Origin: Enoplolaimus lenunculus
Taxonomy: Eukaryota; Nematoda; Enoplea; Enoplida; Thoracostomopsidae
DNA length: 64,000 nt
NCBI GenBank assembly: GCA_030248215.1
Contig: JASANG010003922.1
Location: 88,501-152,500 of the forward strand
Direction: 5' to 3'
Part shown: in pieces, positions 22,661 to 35,009 of the stretch
Layout of the letters: each line of letters begins with the position of its first letter
Position numbering within the stretch: position 1 is the first letter of the stretch
Notes under the pieces: model-generated
What the model saw: the letters and a program-made list of their open reading frames with translations, nothing else
Database searches by the model: none
Told to the model about the DNA's origin: nothing
Made by a program: the position numbers and the translations under genes

Positions 22661-23040
22661 TTCACTATAGTTGTAAGATTGATCTCTACGTGATACCGTG
22701 GTGAAGCGACTGGCGGAGGATGAAGCTCAGTAGATTCTTTATTAAAGCCTGTCACGCTCGCCTTTTGACATTTAGCGCAGGACCGAATGTAATCCTGAAC
22801 AGTGAACCGTGTGGGTTGCGTTCGCACAGTCATAACGTTCCGTGATGTACTTAAAATTTTAATCTGCTGCTGCAAGTCGTATATCTCAATTCAACGATTT
22901 TCCTTACTACTGACTCGGCATCTTTATCCAAATGAAATCGTTTGGAGCGCGCTTTAAACGCTTTGCGATTATCTGCCAGGCCCGCAGCCAGCTCAACTTG
23001 GTAGGGGGCTAAAAAATTTTCTGGAGGGGCATTCAAGGGT
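22660..23040 (-). mobile_element. Fossil integrase fragment of an LTR retrotransposon, broken
   Basis: The minus strand encodes segments resembling the zinc-binding N-terminus of a retroelement integrase (DYIRSCAKCQKA) and the region just before its catalytic core (PRYHVEINL), preceded by a typical pre-integrase segment (RFHLDKDAE). No other domains or terminal repeats are nearby. It is broken, truncated at both ends and overrun by minisatellite sequence on one side, so probably old. A Ty3-like or BEL-like origin cannot be separated on this evidence. Confidence 0.55.
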
Positions 23041-23259
23041 TTTTAACGATTTGCAATCAAGTTTGAAAATTTTTACGGTCGCCAAAAATTTTTCCAGGGG
23101 GGCTGAAACCCACCTGGTTACGGGACCGTTATCTGTCCTGTGCAGCTAATTTGGTGTCGTCATAACCCTTGGTGTTATCATACTTCTTTAAAACGGAGTA
23201 ATCTACTTGAGTAACAACCATATTTTATGAAAAACAGGCTGAAATCAATTTTGACAATG

Positions 23260-23510
23260 TTCAATTTTGGTTCAAATCTAAAAATCATAGGGTCTAATTT
23301 TTCTGGGAAAAGTAATAGACGGGGGTTAGATTTTCCGTAAGAAAAATCCGACGGCTGTCTAACTTTTCCTAAAATATATAAAAACTTTTGTGGGTTCCAT
23401 TTTTCCAAGTAAAATTCGGACTGTGGTCTAATTTTTTCTTGGAAAAATCAGGTGGATGTCTGATCCTTCCTAGGAAAACTCAGACGGTAGTCTGATTTTC
23501 TGTGCACCAC
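23260..23510. repeat. Degenerate minisatellite, part 2
   Basis: About five imperfect copies, 45-55 bp apart, of a unit containing GTCTAATTTTTC, GGAAAAATC and CGGNNGTCTGA. The same unit occurs at 22490-22660; the integrase remnant lies between the two blocks. Confidence 0.6.
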
Positions 23511-23734
23511 CGATATTCGTCAACTTCCGTTGTATTTTGTTGTGTATTATACACCGAGGCTACTCCATCCTCTTCGCAGTTACCGCAAAAATAGCTAAAT
23601 TCATGAGCAGTACTATACGTTTCCAACATACTAGGTCAACTATCAGCTCACAAACACGCTTGTAAAATTGCATTTCCAAATTTTGAGTAGCTTTTATTTC
23701 AATATTGAAACGTAAAAACAGTAGCGTCCGCACA

Positions 23735-24165
23735 AAGGGGGGCATCGTATGATTTTGGGGCTCCCGTAAAATTGCAAATCAAGATTGTTTACTTTTAGAC
23801 CGAGTTAATTGGGGAGGCTCCAGCAAAACTTGGGGGAGGGGCACGGTCCCCAATGCCCCCCGTGGGGACGTCCGCGTATAGAAATAAGATTTGTATAAAG
23901 TACAAAAAATAAACCTACGTGATTACATTACAGTAAGATATTGAAGAACTGGACCATGTTTCTTTCAATGGAGTACAAGTTCCCCTAGGACTGTAACAGA
24001 ACAAGCTTAAACATTAAACTAATTTTTTGCTTAGGCTTAGGGTTCGGCCTGGGCTTAGTTCTTATTAACTAACTAATCCGGCTGATAAAGCTTAGGCTAA
24101 GGAATATGCATATACTACTATTACGTCACTCAAACTAACATTGGTTAAATCGTCTAATTGATTTA
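23735..24165. repeat. Fragments of two dispersed repeats
   Basis: 23735-23880 is G/C-run rich (GGGGAGGCTCCAGCAAAACT; CCCCCCGTGGGGACGTCC), like repeats at 23000-23110 and 62985-63045. 24000-24150 has TTAGGC-rich sequence (GCTTAGGCTTAGGG; GCTTAGGCTAAGGAATATGC) related to the miniature elements at 10390 and 61279. Boundaries are undefined. Confidence 0.4.
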
Positions 24166-24455
24166 CGTAGTTTTACGTTATGACACACCTTTCCGAAACA
24201 CTACAATATCTTCATTGCTTTTACAGGATATGCAGTATATGCATCGGAAATTTAAAATGGCTTTAACCGTGAAATTATCAGACAGGAAACATATTTTCGT
24301 AAACCATGACAGATTAATATCAATTGAGAACCAGAGAGAGTTCTGGCTTACGTTTTGCATTCAATCGAAGAGAACACTTTTCTTATTAGTATTAAGACTC
24401 TGAAAAATTTCATCTAGAAAATTTGCTTTTATACATACAATATAGGTGACCTGTT

Positions 24456-24461
24456 TTTATT
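24456..24461 (-). terminator. Candidate polyadenylation signal of the NYN-domain gene
   Basis: AATAAA on the minus strand, 258 bp after the stop codon at 24719. It is the nearest consensus signal downstream. No transcript data support it. Confidence 0.35.
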
Positions 24462-24718
24462 TAATACGGTATCGGACATACGTCTTACAACCAGCATACT
24501 GACATATTTGAAACACTGATAATCATATTGTCCGCAATACAAACACGAACTTACAAACTCATACAAATTCACATTCTCCGACAGAATGATTTGTAATTGC
24601 GACTGCGCTTGTAAAGCGAGCCGCTAATGATTGTTCGTTTGTTCCCAAACCTAATTTATCAGCTAGCTATTCCTCCGCATATATTTCAGTAATGCGTCTA
24701 CTCGGTCCCCTAAATATG

Positions 24719-27700
24719 CTATTTACGAATAACTGGTATTGGATCAAGCTCAGTATCAAAGTTAATTAAATTAACGTCATCCAGCGGATTGCTGATAAAT
24801 CCATTTTGATACTCGGCACTCTGTGTACTACCAGTAACACTTACGGCACTTGCGACCTTTGCAGTGACATGATGCCGGACTTTATGATCTGATTCGTTGT
24901 GCTTCTCGATAGGATTTTGAGAATTACTTATTGGCAGTTTTGGCGATGGAGCCTTACCATGTCGAATCTGATACACCAAACTAGTACGAGATGGCCTAGA
25001 CGGACGGCTAGCACTAGCAGCTTGGGAAGAGAACCTGGGGCTACCGTCGCTGGTATTTGGCAAGACCTGTTCACTTTGTACTTGCGCCGTACTTTGACTG
25101 GATTTGCCGTATTTTACTGTTAACCTTGAACGAATGCTTTCGATGACTTGCTCCGTACTCATTTGTTCAGGAGATTTCTCACTTGGATTTAAATGTAGAA
25201 ATTCTGATAAGTCAGGTCCTTGTGCTCCAAGAGGATCTTCTGGTATTAAAAATTCGTCATCATAAAACACGAATGGCAGAAGTCTAAAATAAAGCAAACA
25301 CAATAATAATAGCAATAAAATAACATTAGGCAATGCCAAATTGTAAATGTTTTTGCATCAATATTGTTTGCCCTTTCCACAGTAAATTGGGATAACAAGA
25401 GTACAAAACTCATGCTCCTAAAAACATAAAAAACATTATGTTTGTGCACTACAGTATGCATGTATGTAATTACTGCCGCCTAGTCTGTAACACTAATTAT
25501 TGTTTTATACAAAGTCAATCCATAGATTTTCGTGCATGCATCCATTACGCAATGGTGTTCAACTGAACCAAAAAACGTTTTAAAAAGTCGCAAAGATTAG
25601 CAATAAAATACACCTAAGAATACGCAAAGGACCGAGCAAAATATTTTGCAAACCTGTTATGTATTATATCCTGAAATCTTGGATATTTTTTGAGTTGATC
25701 TCGAAATTGATCATTAGATACGACAACGCCATGTTTAGCTTCAGCAATCTTCAATATAAACCTATAAAGTTTGAATAATACATAAATTATGGCAGGGAGA
25801 CACCGAATCCACAATTTGTGCGATCCCGAAACTTCTGAGCATTGACATTTGGAAAAACCAATTTGACATGCCGGCATATCAAACTTAATTTTATGCATGC
25901 AACAGAAACATGTAAATTTTGAAGTATCGAAACCAGAATTCGTTGAAACATGAATTGAGGATCGAACCGCCAGTACTAATAATTTTCGAAAATATGAAAT
26001 ATTTTCAATCAGAACTATTATATTCAACTTTTGAAACATAAATACGATCTTCGCAAACCTCAAAATCGGTGCGTAAATCGCAAAACTGGTCATGCACAAG
26101 TAACAAGTACAATCGATAACCCCTCCATACGACTTCAATTTTTAAAAAAACAGCGATTTCAGGCAATCAGATTCAAACCGAAATACGGTAAAACACAACA
26201 AAACATAAAGATTTTAATTTCGAGCTATGTGTTCTAAATATATTCCCCCTTACGCATCATCATGTGAAGATATTCTGTTCAGAGGATTGCCCTCCGAGTC
26301 AATCAAAAGCCTCGACGGTGTTTCAACAACAAGAGACATCTCTTTTAGAAAGTCAACATACTCCATTCCGATCGGCTTAAAAACAAAAACCGATAAGTGT
26401 AAAAACTAACAGATCTTTGATTTTATGACATAATAAATCCAGAATCGCGTGAAAGTTCTCACGACACAGCTTCGTCGCATTTTTGAAACAGTTGGAAAAA
26501 TTTAATTGATGACTTACGAATACGTATCAGCCTGTTTATTAGTAGACACAGCACAAGTTAGACCTAAAGAGTTAATTACAGAAGGAACCGATTCAAACGT
26601 TAAATTGGGTCTCCTATTAACAAGTTACTTCATGACGTATAACAAAGTGCGACATTAATATACTATGGTTTCGGTGGTTTTGTAACATCTGGCCACTGGC
26701 CATACTCTGATATGCGGCAATGTACAGCGCCGAGAATAGTAGCCATCCCACGCCCCTAACAGGGGAGGTCCTCAGTCCCCAGATGCCCATAACAAAATTT
26801 TAAATTACAACATTTAAGATGCAGACTTATGATTTTGTCCATAAATACTAAAATTATATGTATCTTTGCACTATTTAACACTGGCATTGGTGGATCCAGA
26901 AATTTCTTGTGGGGGAATGCACAAATGGGAAATGTTAAGTATTGGTATAATATATATTATAAATACGTGTATGCAATGCACTCATTGAAGCGAATGTTGC
27001 ATAATTTTTCTAGTATATGATATCTTAGTTGTTACTAGGACGAAGAGGTTTTTTTCGTATTTTCAAAAATCACCATAAGTGCCATTATAGGTTACGTTGG
27101 TTTTAACCGTGAAAAAAAGTTACACGCGGCAGCCGGTGGGGGGATGGATCCCCATCCCCCATGGATCCGCCCTTAAACACTGGCGACGATAATGATATAC
27201 TCGTCTAGAATAATTTTGATTTTTTCTTCGGTTTGTAATGGCCCTATTCACTGTGGTGGAAGCCCACACTTGGCACACCACAGCTAGTGCATGGCACTCA
27301 ATTTAGGTTCTTATAAACTTGCGCGTGTCCAGAAAATAGCGTTAATGACGTTTTAAATATCGTAATTCAAGCATTTACTTCAGAGCAATCAAATAAACGC
27401 TATTAAAGTACACTACATTTCCTTGTCCTCGCGCTGGCGTTGGCACATGGCGTGGAAGAACAACACAGACATCGTGATCATCATCAAGAAAATACTGTAC
27501 GGCGATCACAAGTCCTTTTCCACTAAAGAACCGATTCTTACCGTGACTATAATCAGAAACAGTAAAACTTTCAGTATATGGGTCGCGCGGCGCTAGCAAA
27601 ACAAAAATCTAGTTTAAGAATTGTTGTACGGCGCGATGCATCAACTCACGTCAGTTACCTACGGTGGCGGACGGTATAAAATTAATCAAAAAAGTATAGC

Positions 27701-30700
27701 ACTATCCTAACTAAAACACAATTGTAGTGTATTTTGTTATCATGGTAGTACAACAGAAAAAGTGGGCCAAAGAAAACCAAAAATTTAAATCTCAGCAAAT
27801 TTCTTCCCCATAATATCCACATAAAACCGTTATAAACTAAGTAGGCCAAAAACATAAAGCGCTATCTATTTGGAATAAAATCTTTAAGACTTACAAGTAA
27901 GCAACATTTAGGCCATCAATCACAACAGTGCGCGGTTTCGCACGAACATCATGTAAGCTGCGATTCTCCTAAAAATCAAACATAGAAAAACACTGAATGC
28001 GATCGCTCACAAACACGATCTGACCTGCTCGCGGTTACAACTACGGTTATAACCGCGTCCACAACCGCAAAAATGCTGGTATTAAAAGTTTCAGCAGGTT
28101 ATATATGCAGTTACAACCGTGGTTCGATAGGCGACTACAAGCGCTTCTCAAAACGCAGTTCCTCGCGAGCAAAACAATTCAAACTCGATTAATGCGAGCT
28201 TAATTCTGCCCCCGTGACCATGCCACAAGTGTGTTTAACGTTACAATATTTTGGTTTCGCGTATGACTTCAGCAGTGCATCAGTAAACGTTGTTTTAATA
28301 AACATTGGTTATACCAAAAGTGGATGATGCATACTAACAAGAGCATGCAACGGGGCACATTCTGTGTAGAAAAGAATGTACCCGGTACGCGTTGCATTTT
28401 TGGCCTACCCCCCTTTATTTAGAAGGTGGGTACAACCTATGCGAACCACGACACATTATGTATTCGGCAACAAACTGCTCTATTTATAATTTAATTTAGG
28501 GTATATTGCATGTGATAGCAACAGGGACAAAAATGTAACGCGTGCCGGGTACATTCTTTTCTACTCAGAATGTGTCCAGTTGCACACCCTTGTTAAATAG
28601 CGATTATCCACTCTTGGTTATACTAAGACCCTATAGAATAAGTAGACTAAAAATAACTTACCATATTATCACAGTTTGTCGTCTGTTCTGAGGCGCCGCC
28701 TGTCATGTTTTCAGCGTTATACGACCCTGTACTTTCTAAAATTAACGTATTGCTAAAAATTTTCAGTGATTGGCGATAAAGTGTTGCGACTAAAAATTTC
28801 AAAATATTCAGTTTCATCTAACTGCATATTGCAAAACATCACATCCCATAGCTTCCGCTTTGAAAGAAACATTATTATACTTTGAAATGTTTCAATAGAT
28901 AGAATTATGATTCGTTGCATAACTGCAAGTTTGCGTTGACAACCAGTATTATGATGATCAATGTGCACATTAAACACGTTATAAACTTGAGTTTAAGCAA
29001 GTTTTTAGATGTAATACTCCAATTTTTCATACTGTTCCACAAAACCAAAAAGTTCCGGTGCATGCGTTTTTCACCGGAACAGTAATAGGATTTGGATTTT
29101 TGCACGAATTTCTTCTGTACAGGAATTCCGGAGGCCTAGTATTAAATTTTCCACTGAGACGCGACTGTTATCGCGTATCTAGACGCGACTGTGTGCGATC
29201 AAATAAAATTTATACGTGCAGACGCATAGCGACTACTGAGCAGTTATTTCTATCCCGTGAATGTAATTAAAACGTACATGAAAATTCACTTTTTGGAATG
29301 CGAGTATCCAGTTCTTGGTACCGTTTCTCACTGTTAACTTCATTTCTTGAATTTTCCACATTACTAGAACGCACTCCAATAAAATCAATATTCGATTCAT
29401 TGCCCAACTGAGTCGCTTTCTGTTTCAGTTTCTTAATCAATGTTAATCTTTCGTCAAAACCAGACAACTGGGATATCGTAGAAGTAGTGCCAGTACCTGC
29501 TATATTCACGTCTTCGTTCGTTGAATTAAGCTTTGCTTCATTATTCACACTGCAGCGTTGTTGTTCCTCGCCATATGTAATATTAGACACTGTCAACTGA
29601 TTGGAATTATTACTCGGAACAGCTACTGTGCTCGTTGTAGTTACTTCAGGAATGACACCAGAATCCTGCATTAGCTTTTCATCGGATATATCGGAACAAC
29701 CTCTTTTCCATCGCAGCCATTTGAGAAGAATGCGAAGCGACTCCGGTGGAAGTGACCTAAATTAACCAAAGAGTAAATGCGAACTACAACAGAACGGCTA
29801 AAAATGCATCGGCCCACATTAGTTATAACAGACAGCCCAATGTCAAAGCCTAAACCTATATAAGTATATATAGACACATGCGTATATGGCTAAAAAACGC
29901 CTAATCCTAAGCAGCATCTCCGTCTCTAAAACCATCAGCCTCTCAGTTTCTTAATGGGCAGGCCCTGCGGAACATGTGTCGATACATATCCGTTGAACAG
30001 GTAACGAAATATAAAAACAAACCGCTATAATACCTACTAAACAATGCAAGACGACACAGTTCAAGTAAAAATTACTCACGTAGTAGATACGGAAAACGCG
30101 TTTTACCTGCAGCTGGAAATATCCATTTGCGTTCCAATAGACTGGTATTTCAAATGTCGTAGCAAAACGGATCGTTTAATATTTGGCAAGTCCAAATCTA
30201 TTTTCGACTGATGCTCGCTAAAACTATCGACCAGGCATGACAATTCTTGCTTCGCAGCATAACAAGCCGTTTCAGAACCGGATATTGTAAGCAAATTCAT
30301 ACCCCTGAGAATTTCGATATAGACCTAAAAATGTACATTTGCACAACGTTTGACGTGTGTTAAAAACTGTGATCGTATCTGGGTCAACAACTAATTATCA
30401 TTACGCTAGCCGACTTATATTTAAGAAGAAGTTTCAAAACTCGATTAGTACTCTTTACTTAGCTTTAAGAAAATACTATACTACCGAACTGTAACCAACC
30501 GATGGCTGAAAACCCAACTATTTCTTCTGCAAACATTGCGTTTAATCAATCGATTAGGGACACAATTACTGGCAAAAGAATGTATTTTGTAGCGAAAGCC
30601 ACGTTGTTTGCACAAAGCACAATACAATACTAGAATCGAAATGAGTACAGCATAGCATTATAATAGTGCTAACCAGATAATGTTTCTCAACAGCATATAA

Positions 30701-31340
30701 CCACGTTTCGTCTTTGAATAAGTGACCATTGAGCAATTCCGGGTACTCAATCATAATTTTTTCTTCTGGCTGATAAACTGCGATAAAGTATTCCTGAAGA
30801 CGTCTAACGTGACATTATATAAGTCCTCCGCAGTCAGCAGTTATCGCAAGTACGCCCATGGTCGCGGTTTCGCAAATAATTGAAATTTTTTGCTCGAGAT
30901 CGGTCAGGTTTAAAGACGCGATTGCAGTCACTTTTAAGAAGTCGTAGATTTAACTAGTTAGTGTTGGAACGCGATCGCCATTACTAATTGTGTTCCAATG
31001 CTTTACTGTTATACGTAAGGCACATGTTGTAAAATATAATCTTATTGTAACACACAAATTTACAAATGGAACAAAAATCTAATTTTATTTTGAACGACAA
31101 GACCTAAATTCAGTATGATGCGGCTTATGCTCAACCAACCTTTGCGGACCATGAATCTCCATTCCACGTTTTAACGCAATAAATGCGTTCACAACCATCA
31201 GCAGCCACGTCAGATTCTATTTCGGAAATTTTCATGCGCGAATCAAATAGCTCTTCTAATTTCACTTCAATAATGTGCGGTTCCGGTGTAAGGCCGTTTG
31301 GCATTATAGTGGTAACCATGAATTCTTGGACCTCTGCCAT
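24719..31340 (-). CDS. N4BP1/KHNYN-like NYN (PIN-like) ribonuclease
   Basis: Ten exons on the minus strand: 31140-31340, 30674-30793, 30107-30324, 29290-29756, 28662-28735, 27895-27968, 27417-27546, 26254-26375, 25654-25761, 24719-25283. All phases agree and give 692 aa. Family role: N4BP1, KHNYN and Regnase proteins cut single-stranded RNA with an NYN domain. The domain spans about 373-525: VVIDGLNVAYF with D378, SSHDDAFI with D467/D468, VVSNDQFRD with D486, then PEDPLGAQGPDLSEFL. All acidic metal-binding positions of the family are present. Residues 100-180 (YPELLNGHLF; GMNLLTISGSE) resemble the degenerate KH-like region of N4BP1. The middle and C-terminus are Ser/Thr/Asn-rich. No CCCH zinc finger follows the NYN domain, which argues against Regnase proper. 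The exon 4 donor at 29289 was chosen because it keeps the frame. Exon 1 is the least certain. Confidence 0.87.
26886..27176. mobile_element. hAT-type miniature element with GGATCC ends
   Basis: 291 bp flanked by a perfect 8-bp duplication ACACTGGC. The ends carry inverted GGTGGATCCAG and ATGGATCCGCCC. It lies in intron 7 of the NYN-domain gene. A related fragment (GATCCTGGATCCGCCACTGG) is at 62095-62118. Confidence 0.7.
28336..28594. mobile_element. Miniature element with long (about 65 bp) terminal inverted repeats
   Basis: The left arm (28336-28401) and right arm (28529-28594) are inverted copies at roughly 85% identity, sharing GTAGAAAAGAATGTACCCGG and ACGCGTTGCATTTTT/ACGCGTTACATTTTT. About 125 bp lies between. 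It sits in intron 5 of the NYN-domain gene. No target duplication was assigned. Confidence 0.7.
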
Positions 31341-31420
31341 TACTAATCTGGAAATAGACCAAAACTATACAGTATGCAATACAGCTCTGCACATTCGAGC
31401 TCTACCACTCCAACACCCTG
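31341..31420. other. 5' flank of the NYN-domain gene
   Basis: The promoter should lie here. A short piece at about 31398 (GAGCTCTACCACTCC) resembles the tRNA-derived head of the SINEs at 43-46 kb in reverse orientation. No core promoter element is clear. Confidence 0.3.
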
Positions 31421-31424
31421 GCTT

Positions 31425-32222
31425 CTCCACAGCTTGAAAATTTCCGCCGGGGGGCGTTTCCTGGCAGGCACCAGGAGTTTCCTAGGGGGCAGCTGATTTT
31501 GCTGGGGGCAGTTTTCCTGGGGGCCCCCAGATGATCTGGGGGGTACTGGGGGACAGGTTTAAAATTTTGCAAACCGACTTTTTGAACCATTTTTTCATTC
31601 TAGACCGTGTTTCCAACTCAACTTAAGATTACTCATCGCTCAACATGACAAAAATTTCTCACAAATGCTAATAACAATAATTTTATCTAATATTACGTAT
31701 ATACTGACAACTTAACCAGAAGTTGAAAGAAGCACAATTATATAAAATATAGATAATATATAATTGAAACTGTGATTAATATATATTTTGTATATTAGTC
31801 ACAGCTTCAGTTTATCATAAGGCTCAGGCGGGTTGAACTTGCTGCTGCAAGGTACTTTCGAATGCTGTATGCCCTGAAACGGTCTTTATATAATTGTGCT
31901 TTTCAGTTCATTATTGAATTGTATTAGTTACTACGGGTATTTGTAACGCTATTAAAAATTATGAGTACTCAGCGTAACATATAATCATATTTTGCCGAAT
32001 GTCCGCCTCAAAAGAAGTCCAGGTCTTTACGTTTTAACATTGAAAATTTTTGACCTAAAAAAGTCCTGGGGTCCCCCAGCAAAAAAATTTGCTGGGGGGC
32101 ATTTTGCTGGGGGGCGGCCGAAAATTCGCCGGGGGGCCTTTCCTGGGGGCGGCAAAATTTTCGCCGGGGGAAAATGAAAATTTCGAAAAGTACTGGCCCC
32201 CCGCTGTGGAGAAGATAGACAC
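31425..32222. repeat. G-run-rich inverted-repeat element
   Basis: Left CTTCTCCACAGCTTGAAAA and right, in reverse complement, CTTCTCCACAGCGGGGGG form matching ends. Next to each is a block of repeated GCTGGGGG/CCGGGGGGC and TTTCCTGGGGGC words (31440-31545 and 32065-32175). The centre is AT-rich with an imperfect palindrome near 31740-31800. It looks like a non-autonomous element with repeat-rich inverted arms. Ends are approximate. Confidence 0.5.
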
Positions 32223-32354
32223 CTACGGCATTCTGGACAAAACAAATGCGAGCAACAAATTAAAATATGCTAAAAGCACTAACAAATAGCCTGAAGATGT
32301 TGCTAAAACCTAAAACCTATCGTTGCGGAACTAATGTTACTTTAAAGACCGTCT

Positions 32355-32468
32355 CATTGTCTCGGGACAGCAATATATCAGTACTCACAACAAAAATAAT
32401 GGGGACATTTGGGAGTGCATATGCGTGCACTCCCAGTTTATTTCTGTCCCGGAACAATGGGACGGCCT
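32355..32468. repeat. Palindromic miniature element
   Basis: Outer inverted repeats GTCTCATTGTCTCGGGACAG and CTGTCCCGGAACAATGGGAC enclose a second perfect 9-bp hairpin, GGGAGTGCA...TGCACTCCC. The whole 114 bp could fold on itself. No coding capacity. Confidence 0.6.
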
Positions 32469-32589
32469 ATATCGTAATACTGGCGACACATGGTACCTGG
32501 AATGGTTCAACCGGGTTGAAAATTATCAAACTGAAAATCTAAATATTTTGCCGGAGCTGATACAGAACTAGGCGGTTCAAATGACAACG

Positions 32590-33860
32590 AATTTTCTTAA
32601 TGCATCAGCCACAATAAAGAGTGTGGCAGAGTGGAGAAAAATGGTACTGATTCCAATACGCAAATTTGGGAATTTTGTTCAATTCTAATACACGTGCACA
32701 GAAACAGGTACTGGTTAAACAATCGTTGTTAAATCAAAATGTTAACTATGCACGCTAATGAAAACGGGAAACTTTGAACTTAAATAAGTATCTTGAAAGA
32801 AATTTAACACAAATTGTATCTATCCCGCTTAATACTTCGCAAAACTAGCTGAGTGACATATCCAGTATGCGTTAAATTTAAATCAAACAATTTCATTCAA
32901 TTCGGAGAATGACGAAAATTAAAATTTACGTCTCACTAATTCGACAAATTTGCGCAGAAAAATTTTATGCGACAGTTGAAGACGGTGTTAGACTAGTGTG
33001 ACCGTTGACTAAATCCTAAACTAGAAAAGATGGCCCTAGTAAATTTTATTGCTGTATAGTTTTACCCTAGATATCCAGTTACAAGTCGTAGTAGAGTGAC
33101 ATTTATTCAGCGTAGGTCATAATTACTTTTTACGAAACTGAAAAGTCTAAAACCAAGCCTACTCTGTTATAGTCCCACTAGAAACTGGGTAGGTCTAAAA
33201 CCAAGGCTATCAGTAAAAACTGCGCATTGTTAGAGTAAAATTCATTCAAAAACTATAAGGTAAACGCGATGCCGCTTGCATTTCCGATAGTCGTGTTATT
33301 AAATCGGTAAAAGAAAATCGCCTATTTATGAGTACATTCATTGAAACGTAATAATTAAGAAATGCAATTTGTTAAGGCCTAGATTTTAACTATTACAAAT
33401 TAACGTTTTTCAGAAATCGATAATTCCTAATCTGCGGTTTACTAAAACGTTAAAATTTTTTATGGATAAAATTTAACAAATTTCTAAATGACACATTTGA
33501 CTTCATACTTCACGTGTCGTCTACTAATAAAATTGTACATTTTAGTATACGCGTGCAATAGTTTAATATATTAAAGTTAATGTTGAAAATTTGTTTAATA
33601 TTACGCTATGGCAATTCCACTACACGAGTTAATTCAAAACATCAGTTCTGGAATGGGCATGCGTACCTGGAAAACGTATAGTGGAATGCAGAAACAACAT
33701 CAGTTCTAATTTGTCAGTGAATGAGAATTAAACAAATTGAATTTATTGAGTTCCATTAAGCGCACAGAAATTTAGGTGAAATTTTGCGTTTTTCCGGAAA
33801 ATAAATGTGACTTCCCACACCGCCACATTCTTTATTGTGGCTGATGCATAAATTTTAACG
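32590..33860. repeat. 1.25-kb segment bounded by inverted hairpin-forming repeats
   Basis: ATGCATCAGCCACAATAAAG at about 32600 and its inverse CTTTATTGTGGCTGATGCAT at about 33830 bound an AT-rich interior without genes. The match extends about 45 bp with gaps. Each end also contains GCCACA...TGTGGC, a small hairpin. It may be an old DNA transposon remnant. Confidence 0.45.
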
Positions 33861-35009
33861 ATGTGCTGTGAAAAGTTTGTATCCTGCGAAATCTCTGTAA
33901 TTAAAACTCCGAAAACTGCTCCTGATTAAAGAAGCCGGCCAAGTGATACAACTGTTATCAAATCACGAAAAATTCACAAACAGCGCCACCGCCAAGGTCA
34001 AATTTCCGAATATTCCTACACCTATCTGACTGCGGACGTTACTTCACTTAACATATTCAGAATTCCGAACTTTGAAATTTAATTTAGTTCCATACTATGC
34101 TTGTCGTTGTTTCAGCTTACATAGATGGCCATTCTACCTACATTACTCGCATATGCTAAAAACAAAATAACACAATTTAATTACAGTCTTCGTATTTACT
34201 GAAATGAATTACTCCAAAATGTTGTAGCAATCTAACATATTATCACCAGATAGATTACCGCAAAAACCATATTTTTTCCGCAAATAACGTATAATTCACA
34301 AGTCAAGTTTTTCATAACCAACTTGTTGCTCGCTTGTCATGCACCGTTTCAACTATACTGCAGTATCAGCAACTCCAATTCACACAACAAAACAAATTTT
34401 ACTAACGAATAATGTATCACTAGACTCGCAATTATTCTACACAATCGATATAACAAAAATATTGGCTTAAATTGCTATGAGAAAATATGTGCATATTCTT
34501 AGTGCTCGCAAGTCCTCAAACAGATAGTATTATTAGCCAAAAACTGAAATAGCAATGGTATAATACAATATTACAGTTTATTGTGTTAATTTTCTGCAAA
34601 CACACCTGAGGTACATCATCAAAGAGCGAATTTTACGGAATTTTACCTTAAAATCATACATTTGCAGAACGGCTTAATGAACTCAAACCGCAAAGAGCTT
34701 ATCTTATACAAAGCCACTACATTCGTTTGCAACCTATAACCAATTTATACGCAGTAAATTATACACAGTTATGTCCCATATCGCAGAGTAAAAGTAAAAG
34801 TCTAGTAATGTTTAAAGCAAACGCTGCGAGCAACGATTTTTTCAACTATGCAAAACAGTGAGTCTGATTCCGATTTCATGATGCACAGTTTGACCACAGA
34901 TACTCATTCAAAAACTAAGGCACACTTACAAGAGGGCCTTATATTCTTAGCTTCTCATGCAAATCGCGTTCGCTAAACTTGACAATAAATTAAAACTATA
35001 TACTACAAA
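33861..35009. other. 3' flank of the OSCP gene
   Basis: Gene-free AT-rich sequence between the inverted-repeat segment and the OSCP stop codon. No AATAAA is obvious just past the stop on the minus strand. Confidence 0.35.

Noticed and set aside
25614-26138. 174-codon minus-strand frame as a separate gene
   Set aside because: Only 25654-25761 is coding, as exon 9 of the NYN-domain gene; the rest is intron read through.
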